Positions 50,220 to 58,237 of a stretch of 64,000 bases of DNA are shown in pieces. The notes under the pieces were generated by a model. It ran no database searches, was not told where the DNA came from, and saw only the letters and a list, made by a program, of their open reading frames with translations. The position numbers and the translations under genes are program-made. The DNA is from Lachnospiraceae bacterium (lineage in GTDB: Bacteria > Bacillota > Clostridia > Lachnospirales > Lachnospiraceae), in assembly GCA_017935565.1 (NCBI GenBank), contig JAGBHK010000045.1, positions 1 through 64,000 on the forward strand, given 5' to 3'. Each line of letters starts with the position of its first letter. The first letter of the stretch is position 1.

Positions 50220-50277
50220 CATATTTCCATTCGCGCTTTGTTCCTTGGGTATAAATAATAAGAAAGAGGTAAAAACA

Positions 50278-50952
50278 ATGATTTTAATTTTAGATGATGA
50301 CAAGATGGTTTCAGAAGTTGAGTGTTATGCACTTATGAATGCAGGTTATGAGGTGGTAAATGTTGAGGATGAAAAAGACTTATTCGTTCATATTGAGCGA
50401 AAAGTACCACAACTTATAATTTTAGATGTAAATGTAAAAGATAAAAAAGGATTTGACATATTAAAGAAGATTAGAGATAATAAAAAAACAAGTTTGACAC
50501 CAGTTATGTTTGTTTCATCGGAGGATAATGAATTTCAACGAGTAAAAGGTCTTGATGCTGGGGCTGATGAGTTTATGACTAAGCCTTTTGGCATTTTAGA
50601 GTTTTTATCAAGGGTGAACGCATTGTTAAGAAGGTTAAATAATATTGCAAAACTTAATGCGTCGGTGTTAACATATGATAAAATAAACATAAATGAAAAT
50701 AGCAGAGAAGTTTTTGTTGATGGAAAGATATGTCCATTAACATATAAGGAATATGAATTACTTAAGTATATGATAACAAATAAAGGAATAGTGTTGTCTA
50801 GAGAAAAAATGGTCGAAAATGTCTGGGGGTTTGACTTTCAAGGAGAGTCAAGAACTGTTGATATGCATATAAAAAGTTTAAGATGCAAGCTAGGTGAATT
50901 TGGATCATATATAAAAACTGTGAGAAATGTTGGATATAAGCTTTGCTCTTAA
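50278..50952 (+). CDS. OmpR/PhoB-family response regulator (orphan)
   Basis: 224 residues. Receiver domain: 'ILILDDDKMVS', phospho-Asp in 'LIILDVNVKDKKGFD' (about 51), 'FVSSEDNE', Lys in 'ADEFMTKPFG'. The winged-helix domain (about 128-224) shows 'PLTYKEYELLKYMITNKGIVLSREKMVENVWGF' and 'RTVDMHIKSLRCKLG...IKTVRNVGYKL'. The ATG at 50278 has AAAGAGG upstream; a longer frame from 50134 crosses a terminator. No histidine kinase is adjacent; hflX starts 20 nt downstream. Confidence 0.92.
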   Translation: MILILDDDKMVSEVECYALMNAGYEVVNVEDEKDLFVHIERKVPQLIILDVNVKDKKGFDILKKIRDNKKTSLTPVMFVSSEDNEFQRVKGLDAGADEFMTKPFGILEFLSRVNALLRRLNNIAKLNASVLTYDKININENSREVFVDGKICPLTYKEYELLKYMITNKGIVLSREKMVENVWGFDFQGESRTVDMHIKSLRCKLGEFGSYIKTVRNVGYKLCS

Positions 50953-50972
50953 CATTTGAAACGGAGAAAAAA

Positions 50973-52220
50973 ATGGAAAAATTATACGATATGAAAGAAG
51001 AACCTGAAAAGTTAATATTGGTTGGCGTTTGTACAGGGGACGAGGAAGAAACATATGAATCCTTGGACGAATTGGAAGAACTTGTGGAAACTGCAGGTGG
51101 AATTACATTGGCAAAGGTTGTTCAAAACCGAGAGAAAATACACAATGTCACATATGTTGGTAAGGGCAAAATGGATGAAATTAGAGAACTTGCCGAAAAT
51201 ATGGAAGCAATAGGTATTGTGTGTGATGATGAATTATCGCCTGTACAAATTAAAAATTTAGAGGATGCATTAAATGTTAAGATAATGGATAGAACACTTG
51301 TTATCTTAGATATATTTGCAAAACGTGCAAAGACGTCAGAAGGTAAAATACAGGTCGAATTAGCACAACTTAAGTATCGTTCATCTAGACTTGTAGGTCT
51401 TAGAAGTTCATTGTCAAGACTTGGTGGTGGTATTGGTACTAGAGGTCCAGGTGAAAAGAAACTTGAGATTGACAGACGTCTTATTAATGATAGAATTGCC
51501 GCACTTAGGAAAGAAGTAAATGAATTGGAATCACAAAGAGATTTTGCAAGAAATCAAAGAAGTAAGAATCCTATATTTACAATCGCTATAGTGGGATATA
51601 CAAATGCAGGAAAGTCGACATTATTAAATACTCTTACAGATGCAAATGTTTTATCTGAAGACAAGTTATTTGCAACGCTTGACCCAGTTACAAGAAGCTA
51701 CAAATTAGACAGTGGCCAAGAAGTTTTATTTACAGATACAGTTGGATTTATTCGTAAATTGCCACATAATCTTATCGATGCATTTAAATCAACATTGGAA
51801 GAAGCAAAATATGCGGATGTTATTTTACATGTGGCAGACTCATCAAATCCTCATTTAGATACACACATAGATATTGTATATAAAACATTAAAGGATTTAG
51901 GAGCAGTAGATAAGCCTGTTATTACATTGTTTAATAAAATGGATAAATTTACTGGGGACAAATCTGTTTTAAAAGATGAGAAAGCAGATTATGTGATTTA
52001 TGGTTCTGTTCGTAATGAGGAAGGTTTAGATGAACTAGAAGATGCTATTGAAGATGTTATTAATAAGCAGAATGTCTATGTGGAAAAGGTTATTAGTTAT
52101 GCTGACGCTGGTAAAATTCAGTTGATAAGAAAATATGGGCAGCTGTTAAGCGAGGAATATGTGGCTGAAGGAATCGAAATTAAGGCATATGTACCAAATG
52201 AGATTTTCGGCAGAATATAA
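50973..52220 (+). CDS. hflX: GTPase HflX
   Basis: 415 residues. An N-terminal HflX domain ('YVGKGKMDEI', 'VCDDELSPVQIKNLEDAL') and the glycine-rich 'GGGIGTRGPGEKKLE' lead to a GTPase domain: G1 'GYTNAGKST' (about 207), G3 'DTVGF', G4 'NKMD'. Ribosome-splitting factor that rescues stalled 70S under stress. The ATG at 50973 is preceded by CGGAGAAAAA. Likely cotranscribed with the response regulator. Confidence 0.95.
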   Translation: MEKLYDMKEEPEKLILVGVCTGDEEETYESLDELEELVETAGGITLAKVVQNREKIHNVTYVGKGKMDEIRELAENMEAIGIVCDDELSPVQIKNLEDALNVKIMDRTLVILDIFAKRAKTSEGKIQVELAQLKYRSSRLVGLRSSLSRLGGGIGTRGPGEKKLEIDRRLINDRIAALRKEVNELESQRDFARNQRSKNPIFTIAIVGYTNAGKSTLLNTLTDANVLSEDKLFATLDPVTRSYKLDSGQEVLFTDTVGFIRKLPHNLIDAFKSTLEEAKYADVILHVADSSNPHLDTHIDIVYKTLKDLGAVDKPVITLFNKMDKFTGDKSVLKDEKADYVIYGSVRNEEGLDELEDAIEDVINKQNVYVEKVISYADAGKIQLIRKYGQLLSEEYVAEGIEIKAYVPNEIFGRI

Positions 52221-52245
52221 GGGCTTGCGCAATGTTGCGATATTG

Positions 52246-52272
52246 AAACCGAGATTATATCTCGGTTTTTTT
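52246..52272 (+). terminator. hflX terminator
   Basis: Perfect 10-bp stem (52246-52255 with 52259-52268), 3-nt loop, seven T. Confidence 0.9.
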
Positions 52273-52353
52273 GTGCAATTTGCACAAAAAATAAGTGTGC
52301 AATTTATGTAAAAGATTGGTAAAAAATGTGTGAATATTGTGTGAAAATTGCAC
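52272..52353. promoter_or_regulatory. Candidate operator array upstream of the exopolysaccharide operon
   Basis: The motif TGTGCAATTT occurs at 52272-52281 and 52296-52305, and its reverse complement AAATTGCAC at 52345-52353, directly abutting the -35 at 52354. The first copy also pairs with TGCACAA at 52281-52287 as a palindrome. Three copies in 82 bp upstream of one promoter suggest a transcription-factor site. Confidence 0.55.
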
Positions 52354-52382
52354 TTGTTATACAAAAATACTTTTGATATCAT
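52354..52382 (+). promoter_or_regulatory. Promoter of the exopolysaccharide operon
   Basis: TTGTTA (52354-52359), 17-bp spacer, TATCAT (52377-52382) with an extended -10 TG. The leader is about 70 nt. Confidence 0.65.
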
Positions 52383-52389
52383 AAAAAAC

Positions 52390-52426
52390 GTTCCAATTAA
52401 TAATTGTAGTCAAAACGTGTTCCAAT
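52390..52426 (+). repeat. Direct repeat in the exopolysaccharide leader
   Basis: GTTCCAAT at 52390-52397 and again at 52419-52426, 29 bp apart, each within an AACG-rich context, both just downstream of the transcription start. Possible repressor or RNA-binding site. Confidence 0.4.
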
Positions 52427-52456
52427 AAGAACTGGATGACTAAAGAGAGGATAAAC

Positions 52457-53902
52457 ATGGTTTTTTCAAGTATTACATTTTTATTTTATTTTTTACCGAT
52501 TACATTAATCGGATATTTTATTTTGTCATTTTCAAGAAGATTGCAAAATATATGGTTACTTATTGTAAGTTTAATATTCTATGCATGGGGCGAGCCAGTA
52601 TATGTCATTATTATGATAGGTTCAATATTTGTAAACTGGTTGATGGCATTGATTATACAAGTATGTAAGAAAAAAGAAAAACTAAGAAAAACATTTTTGA
52701 TAATAACGGTAATAGCTAATCTAGGAACATTGGGAGTATTTAAATATACAAATTTTATTATCGAAATAATTAATGGTATTGCAGGCAAAGATTTGATAAC
52801 TCAGACAAATATAGCATTGCCTATAGGAATTTCCTTTTTTACATTCCAGGCTATGTCATATGTAATTGATGTATATAAAGAAAAAGCAGTAGCGCAGAAA
52901 AATTTATTGAACATAGGTTTATACATATCATTTTTCCCTCAGTTAGTTGCGGGTCCTATTGTTAAATATACTACAATAGAAGAACAAATAACTAAGAGAA
53001 AAGTAAACTTCGACGGATTAGCAGATGGCGTTTGTCGTTTTGTAGAAGGTTTATTAAAGAAAATATTGTTAGCGAATAATTTAGCTATTGTAGCGGACCA
53101 TATTTTTGAGTTGACAAGTTATGGTAGCACGGTTGTTGCAGTTCCGGTAATGCTTGCATGGTTAGGTACATTCGCATTTACATTACAGTTATATTACGAC
53201 TTTAGTGCTTACTCGGATATGGCGATAGGTTTAGGGCGAATGTTTGGATTTACATTACCTGAAAACTTTAGATTCCCATTTGTAAGTAAATCGATAAAAG
53301 AGTTTATGGCAAGATGGCATATGACACTTTCGGCATGGTTTACACAATATGTGTATAAACCTTTAGGTGGTGCAAAAGGAGAAAATCAAGATAAAATGGT
53401 AAGAAACCTCTTCATCGTGTGGTTGCTTACAGGTATATGGCATGGTGCTTCATGGAATTTCATATGGTGGGGAATGTTCTTCTTTATATTTATATTATTA
53501 GAGAATATATTGAGATTTGACCAGATTGAAGGGCATAATATTTTAAAGCATGTATATGTTATTTTTATTGTTATGATTGCGATGGTAATATTTAAATGTG
53601 AAAATACAGCTCAGTTGATTTTATATATGAAAGATATGTTTGGATTAGGTCATAATGGTTTTTATAGTCCGACGGTGGTGATGTTTATAAAAGAGTATGG
53701 TATCGTTTTTATTGCGGCTATATTATGTGCGTTACCATTAAGAGATTTCTTTGAAAGTAAACTGGAGAATTGTAGAAATGGTAAAGTGATTAAGGGCATA
53801 TATCATATATGTTATATTGTGGGCATGTTTGCTCTAATTGTTTTTTCAGTAGCAGTGTTGGCAAAGGGTGGATATAATCCATTCATCTATTTTAACTTTT
53901 AA
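52457..53902 (+). CDS. MBOAT-family O-acyltransferase (AlgI/DltB-like)
   Basis: 481 residues with about eleven membrane helices. MBOAT signatures: 'LPIGISFFTFQAMSYVIDVYK' (about 122-142), 'SDMAIGLGRMFGFTLPENF', 'FMARWHMTLSAWFTQYVYKPLGG' and the catalytic His in 'LTGIWHGASWNFIWWG' (about 325-340). Moves acyl groups across the membrane onto a surface polymer. GAGAGGA precedes the ATG at 52457; an ATG at 52436 lacks an SD. First gene of an operon that runs to 62195 with gaps mostly under 35 nt. Confidence 0.94.
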   Translation: MVFSSITFLFYFLPITLIGYFILSFSRRLQNIWLLIVSLIFYAWGEPVYVIIMIGSIFVNWLMALIIQVCKKKEKLRKTFLIITVIANLGTLGVFKYTNFIIEIINGIAGKDLITQTNIALPIGISFFTFQAMSYVIDVYKEKAVAQKNLLNIGLYISFFPQLVAGPIVKYTTIEEQITKRKVNFDGLADGVCRFVEGLLKKILLANNLAIVADHIFELTSYGSTVVAVPVMLAWLGTFAFTLQLYYDFSAYSDMAIGLGRMFGFTLPENFRFPFVSKSIKEFMARWHMTLSAWFTQYVYKPLGGAKGENQDKMVRNLFIVWLLTGIWHGASWNFIWWGMFFFIFILLENILRFDQIEGHNILKHVYVIFIVMIAMVIFKCENTAQLILYMKDMFGLGHNGFYSPTVVMFIKEYGIVFIAAILCALPLRDFFESKLENCRNGKVIKGIYHICYIVGMFALIVFSVAVLAKGGYNPFIYFNF

Positions 53903-53916
53903 TAGGAGAGTGAAAG

Positions 53917-55176
53917 ATGAAAACGAAGATATACAAAAAAATATTTGCAATCCTTTTCCTTGTAGTGCTAATAGGATTTTCAGCAATTAATTTTAAGTCT
54001 GAAATAGGAACTGTTATATATTTTGTGAAAAACATAGATAAACCTGATAATATGAAAGAGTTAGGTAATATTACAGCGCAAGTTGATGTAGTGTTGACAG
54101 AAAACATTGTTGGAAAATATGGTTGGTACGAATTCTATGGTTGGGTACATAAATCCCTCGGAAAAAATGAAGAAAATAATTTTATGTACGTAAAAGATAA
54201 GGATGATATATTGTACTCGGGAAATTTTTGGAATACATCACAAACATCGCCATTAAATATTGCGATGAGAATCAGAAAATTGCAGGATGCAGTTGCTGAC
54301 AAGGGTACTAAGGTTGTATGTATCATGTATCCAACCAAGTACAATGAAGAATGGTCCAATGGATATTATGGTATTCCATACAATGATTTAAATGAATATG
54401 GTGATGATGTGTTATCATTTTTGCGCCATTACAATATTGATTACATTGATTTTAGGGATGTGTTTATAGAAAATAATATGACGGCAAAAGATATTTTCTT
54501 TAGAACGGACCATCATTGGACAATTCCAACAGCATTTTTTGCTACAGGAGTGGTTTTAGAGCATTTGGAAACAGAATATAATGATTATCTAGATCCGGAT
54601 GGATATTGGAGAGATTTGGATAATTATATAGTTGAAGAATATGAAGATGTATATTTAGGTTCGCAAGGCCGTGAAACAGGCATTGTATACGCAGGTGGGT
54701 TAGATGATTTTACACTAATTTATCCAAAAGAAAAAATAAATTATTCATATACTTATGTGTATTCATCAAATGACACGGTATATACGAGAAAAGGTGATAC
54801 TTTAAAAACATTAGTTGATAAATCAATGTTAGAAACTGAAAATATTTATGAGTCCGATGTATACGAAAGTTATATGAATTGTGTATGCAGACGTGATGAA
54901 ATAATAAATGAAAATTTAGAGACAGGAAAGAAAATTTTCTTTATTAGAGATTCATATTCATCGCCACTAGCAACCTTTATGGCTCCGATGTGTAAAGAAA
55001 TTGATATGAAATGGTCTGTTAGAGTATCAGGGAATGAAATTGAAGAGGCTGTATTGAACGATACATATGATTATATTTTTGTAGCGTTAGCGATAGATAA
55101 TTTTACTGATACTGGAGTTCCGTTCTTTGCAGATGAGGTAAATGAAGAACTTGAAGATTTATTGGTAGTACCATAA
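53917..55176 (+). CDS. AlgJ/AlgX/DltD-like SGNH protein (DHHW family)
   Basis: 419 residues: one N-terminal membrane helix (about 7-26), then an extracytoplasmic domain. The D-H-H-W signature ('FFRTDHHWTIPTAFF', about 188-202) and the late Ser in 'KIFFIRDSYSSP' (about 345) match the alginate O-acetylation proteins AlgJ/AlgX. It should finish the acyl transfer started by the MBOAT protein 15 nt upstream, outside the membrane. GGAGAG precedes the ATG. Confidence 0.88.
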   Translation: MKTKIYKKIFAILFLVVLIGFSAINFKSEIGTVIYFVKNIDKPDNMKELGNITAQVDVVLTENIVGKYGWYEFYGWVHKSLGKNEENNFMYVKDKDDILYSGNFWNTSQTSPLNIAMRIRKLQDAVADKGTKVVCIMYPTKYNEEWSNGYYGIPYNDLNEYGDDVLSFLRHYNIDYIDFRDVFIENNMTAKDIFFRTDHHWTIPTAFFATGVVLEHLETEYNDYLDPDGYWRDLDNYIVEEYEDVYLGSQGRETGIVYAGGLDDFTLIYPKEKINYSYTYVYSSNDTVYTRKGDTLKTLVDKSMLETENIYESDVYESYMNCVCRRDEIINENLETGKKIFFIRDSYSSPLATFMAPMCKEIDMKWSVRVSGNEIEEAVLNDTYDYIFVALAIDNFTDTGVPFFADEVNEELEDLLVVP

Positions 55177-55187
55177 AGGAGGTAGAA

Positions 55188-55886
55188 ATGGCAGCTAATC
55201 TTGATGTAAGTAGAGAAGAAAAAAAGTATGTTCTAACCTATATGGAAGCTGAAAAACTTTATTTAAAATTGAAACAGATTTTACCTGGAGATGAAGTTAA
55301 TGGATACAATTCCTATATGGTACGATCACTTTATTTTGATTCATATTATAATGATGATTATTTTGACAAAGTGGCAGGCATTAAAGACAGAAAAAAGATA
55401 CGTGTGAGAATATATGATGTTTCAGCCGAAAAAGCAAAATTAGAAGTAAAACAAAAAGAAGGAAATATGCAACGTAAACGTTCTATTTCCATAACAAGAA
55501 AAGAAGCAGAAATGCTTTGCAAGGGAGATTATGAGTTCTTGTTAAACAAGGATGATAAACTTGCAGAAGATATTTATTATATAATGCATAAAGAAACATA
55601 TAGACCAAAATGCATTGTAGAATATAAAAGACGAGCTTTTGCAGTTCCTACCAATAATATTCGAATAACATTTGATAGCGAGATTGCAGTTTCAGAAGGT
55701 AATTTGAATATTTTTGATAATTCAAAAGCTATGTTAGTTCCAATTGAAAGCAGAAATAAAGTTATTTTGGAAGTAAAGTATAACAATTTCTTGCTTAGTT
55801 ATATAAAGGATGCATTGCAATTGTGTGATGCACCGCAAGAATCATATAGTAAATATACAACAGGAAGATATTGGGGCTTGTCATAA
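55188..55886 (+). CDS. VTC-domain polyphosphate polymerase-like protein
   Basis: 232 residues forming a CYTH/VTC tunnel fold: 'REEKKYVLTYMEAEKLYLKL', 'YMVRSLYFDSYYNDDYFDKV', basic strands 'KKIRVRIYD' and 'KLEVKQKEGNMQRKRS', 'YKRRAFAVPTNNIRITFD', and 'VILEVKYNNFL'. Basic and acidic tunnel residues of VTC4 appear conserved, so it may handle triphosphate or polyphosphate. AAAGGAGG precedes the ATG. It is followed by DUF4956 and CotH genes, a trio often seen together in bacteria; its task in polysaccharide synthesis is not known. Confidence 0.85.
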   Translation: MAANLDVSREEKKYVLTYMEAEKLYLKLKQILPGDEVNGYNSYMVRSLYFDSYYNDDYFDKVAGIKDRKKIRVRIYDVSAEKAKLEVKQKEGNMQRKRSISITRKEAEMLCKGDYEFLLNKDDKLAEDIYYIMHKETYRPKCIVEYKRRAFAVPTNNIRITFDSEIAVSEGNLNIFDNSKAMLVPIESRNKVILEVKYNNFLLSYIKDALQLCDAPQESYSKYTTGRYWGLS

Positions 55887-55917
55887 GGAAGCCCGCAAAT
55901 ATAAGGAGGAAAAACAA

Positions 55918-56601
55918 ATGAAAGAAGAATTATATAAGTATATTGTTAGTCAGAGTGGAGCATTATCAGTAAAAGAAATAATTGTTTGCTTTATGGCAGC
56001 GGTAGTAATTGGAGCAATTATTTTTGTTTCATACCGTTTTTCGCATACAGCAAGTGTGTATAGTGCAAAATTTAATGTATCATTAATTATGCTTGTATTA
56101 GTAACAACATTGGTTATGAGTGTAATTGGAAATAATGTTGCATTATCATTAGGTATGGTTGGTGCTCTTTCAATCGTTCGTTTCCGTACAGCCATTAAAG
56201 ATCCACGTGATACTGCATACATTTTCTGGTGTGTTGCAGCTGGTATTTGTTGCGGAATTGGTGATTATATGATAGCTGGAATTGGTACAGGTGTAATCTT
56301 TATCGTTATGCTTTTATTTGGAAATATACGTAATAATGACCGTTACTTGTTAATCGTAAGAGGTAATGGAGAAGTAGAAAATGTTGAAAGTACAATTGAT
56401 AAATACTTCAATAACAAAGCATTTTTCCGTGTATGTAATGAAGATAGAAATATGACAGAATATATTTATGAAGTATCTTACAATTGTTTGCAGAAGGCTA
56501 AAAAGAATGCTGGTGATAAGAATATTAAATCAGTATTATTTGAGATTGATGGAGTTGAAGCAGTTAATTTAGTATGTCAAAATGATGAAATTACAAGGTA
56601 G
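55918..56601 (+). CDS. DUF4956 membrane protein
   Basis: 227 residues: helices at about 22-42, 50-80, 102-120 and 122-142, then a soluble C-terminal domain of about 85 residues. 'ALSLGMVGALSIVRFRTAIKDPRDTAYIFWCVAAGI' is the family hallmark. AGGAGGAAAAA precedes the ATG; a longer frame from 55810 lies inside the VTC gene. DUF4956 proteins usually accompany VTC-type polymerases and CotH proteins, as here. Confidence 0.88.
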   Translation: MKEELYKYIVSQSGALSVKEIIVCFMAAVVIGAIIFVSYRFSHTASVYSAKFNVSLIMLVLVTTLVMSVIGNNVALSLGMVGALSIVRFRTAIKDPRDTAYIFWCVAAGICCGIGDYMIAGIGTGVIFIVMLLFGNIRNNDRYLLIVRGNGEVENVESTIDKYFNNKAFFRVCNEDRNMTEYIYEVSYNCLQKAKKNAGDKNIKSVLFEIDGVEAVNLVCQNDEITR

Positions 56602-56610
56602 TGTGTTTAT

Positions 56611-58221
56611 ATGAAAAATAAGCTAACAATTATTATAGCCGTTGTGGCTATTTTGACGGTGTTCTGCATTGTTTTTTCTAAGATGGGAACTGAGGTTTCT
56701 ACGTCTGTAAGGACATATCAACATGAAGAAAATAAACATGTAGATACGACGGTTGGAATTACTGAAATTCCTGAAGATGGGATTGTAGATAATACGTTTG
56801 AAACGCATCTTCCATTGGTTGTTCTTGAAGCAGATATGGATTCTATTATTGATATATATACTGTGTCTGAAGGTGACAAGCCAAGAGATTATGCTGATCC
56901 AAATGTTACTAATCCATGGGTTGACATGAAAATTTCAATTTATGATAGTGATACAGGAGTAAATAAGGTAACAGATGAACCAGCATTATACAGTGATGGA
57001 TTGATAAAACTTAGAGGTTTCAGTTCTAGAAGATATGAAAAAAGACAGTATGGTATTAAACTTTTAGATGAAACTGGAGCAGAAAGAGAAGAATCAATAC
57101 TTGGTATGGAAGCTGATGAAGATTGGGTGCTCGGTGCAAATACATTGGATGCAACATATCTTCGTAATTATGTAGCATATAATATTGGTGGACAAATATT
57201 CCCATATACACCAGAAACAAGGTTTTGTGAAGTACTTGTAAAAAATGGTGATAATTATGAATATTTGGGATTGTTTTTGTTTTCAGAAACAGTTAAGCAG
57301 TCAGCGGGTAGAGTAGACATTGCTGACTTTGATGAAAATGAAAATCGTTTAAGTTATATTATTTGTCGAGATAGAAAGGATTTGACTAAGACAACACTTT
57401 CTACTTGGGCATCGGAATCTCAGATTTGTTATGGATGGTTTTCCTTTAAGTATCCAAAGGAAGAGTTGTTGACTGATCCTGTTGTAAGTAAAATCGAAGA
57501 CCAGATATCTGAAATTGAAAAAGTTTTATATTCAGATGATTATGAAACATTTTTAATATATCCAGAGTACATAAATGTTGATTCGTTTGTTGATTATTTT
57601 GTTGTAAATGAATTCTTTGGTAACTATGATGCTGGTGATAACTCCACATATTATTATCAGGATTCATCTCATGATTTCTCAATGGGACCATTGTGGGATT
57701 ATGATGGTTGTTGGGATAATTATGTTGCTGAAGTTTCCAATGAAGACTGTTTAGTATATCCAGAACAGCCATGGTTTGAAAAACTAGTTCAAGACCCAAG
57801 TTTTAATGCATTGGTAGTCGAGAGATATAAGGAACTTAGAAGAACGATTTTTTCTACAGAATATGTTGAGGAAGTAATCGACGAAACAGCGGCATATTTG
57901 GGGAATGCTGTTTTGAGGGAGAGAAGCAGATGGAGAGCTACATATGAAGAACAGCATTTGCTTGATGTTGTTGAAGATGGTAGAGGATATATAATTGACC
58001 GTAACAGAGATACTTATGAAGAAGAAATTATTCGTGTAAAAGACATAATGAGAGCACATGCTGAATGGATGGACGAATATATGGATGATTATCTTGCGAA
58101 TTATGTAGTGGAAAGAGAAGCTGGCTACGATGTGGAAGCTAAATCAGTAGCAGCGGTGATTTTTGTTGTAACATTTTTTATTGTTATAGTATTGGTTAAT
58201 CGAAAGATTAATGGCTTGTAG
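56611..58221 (+). CDS. CotH-family kinase-like protein, membrane-anchored
   Basis: 536 residues: an N-terminal helix (about 4-24), an extracytoplasmic CotH domain and a C-terminal helix (about 510-530). Hallmarks: 'LRGFSSRRYEKRQYGIKLLD', 'WVLGANTLDATYLRNYVAYNI' with the ATP-binding region, 'FVDYFVVNEFFGNYDAGDNSTYYY' and the metal-binding 'GPLWDYDGCWDN'. CotH of Bacillus spores is an atypical protein kinase; others may modify surface glycans or proteins. Weak AAGG upstream. Overlaps the start region of the next gene. Confidence 0.88.
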   Translation: MKNKLTIIIAVVAILTVFCIVFSKMGTEVSTSVRTYQHEENKHVDTTVGITEIPEDGIVDNTFETHLPLVVLEADMDSIIDIYTVSEGDKPRDYADPNVTNPWVDMKISIYDSDTGVNKVTDEPALYSDGLIKLRGFSSRRYEKRQYGIKLLDETGAEREESILGMEADEDWVLGANTLDATYLRNYVAYNIGGQIFPYTPETRFCEVLVKNGDNYEYLGLFLFSETVKQSAGRVDIADFDENENRLSYIICRDRKDLTKTTLSTWASESQICYGWFSFKYPKEELLTDPVVSKIEDQISEIEKVLYSDDYETFLIYPEYINVDSFVDYFVVNEFFGNYDAGDNSTYYYQDSSHDFSMGPLWDYDGCWDNYVAEVSNEDCLVYPEQPWFEKLVQDPSFNALVVERYKELRRTIFSTEYVEEVIDETAAYLGNAVLRERSRWRATYEEQHLLDVVEDGRGYIIDRNRDTYEEEIIRVKDIMRAHAEWMDEYMDDYLANYVVEREAGYDVEAKSVAAVIFVVTFFIVIVLVNRKINGL

Positions 58222-58237
58222 GAACAAGGAGACAAAA

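Noticed and set aside
50134-50277. N-terminal extension of the OmpR-type regulator
   Set aside because: It crosses an intrinsic terminator and a palindromic island; the receiver domain starts at 50278 with its own SD.
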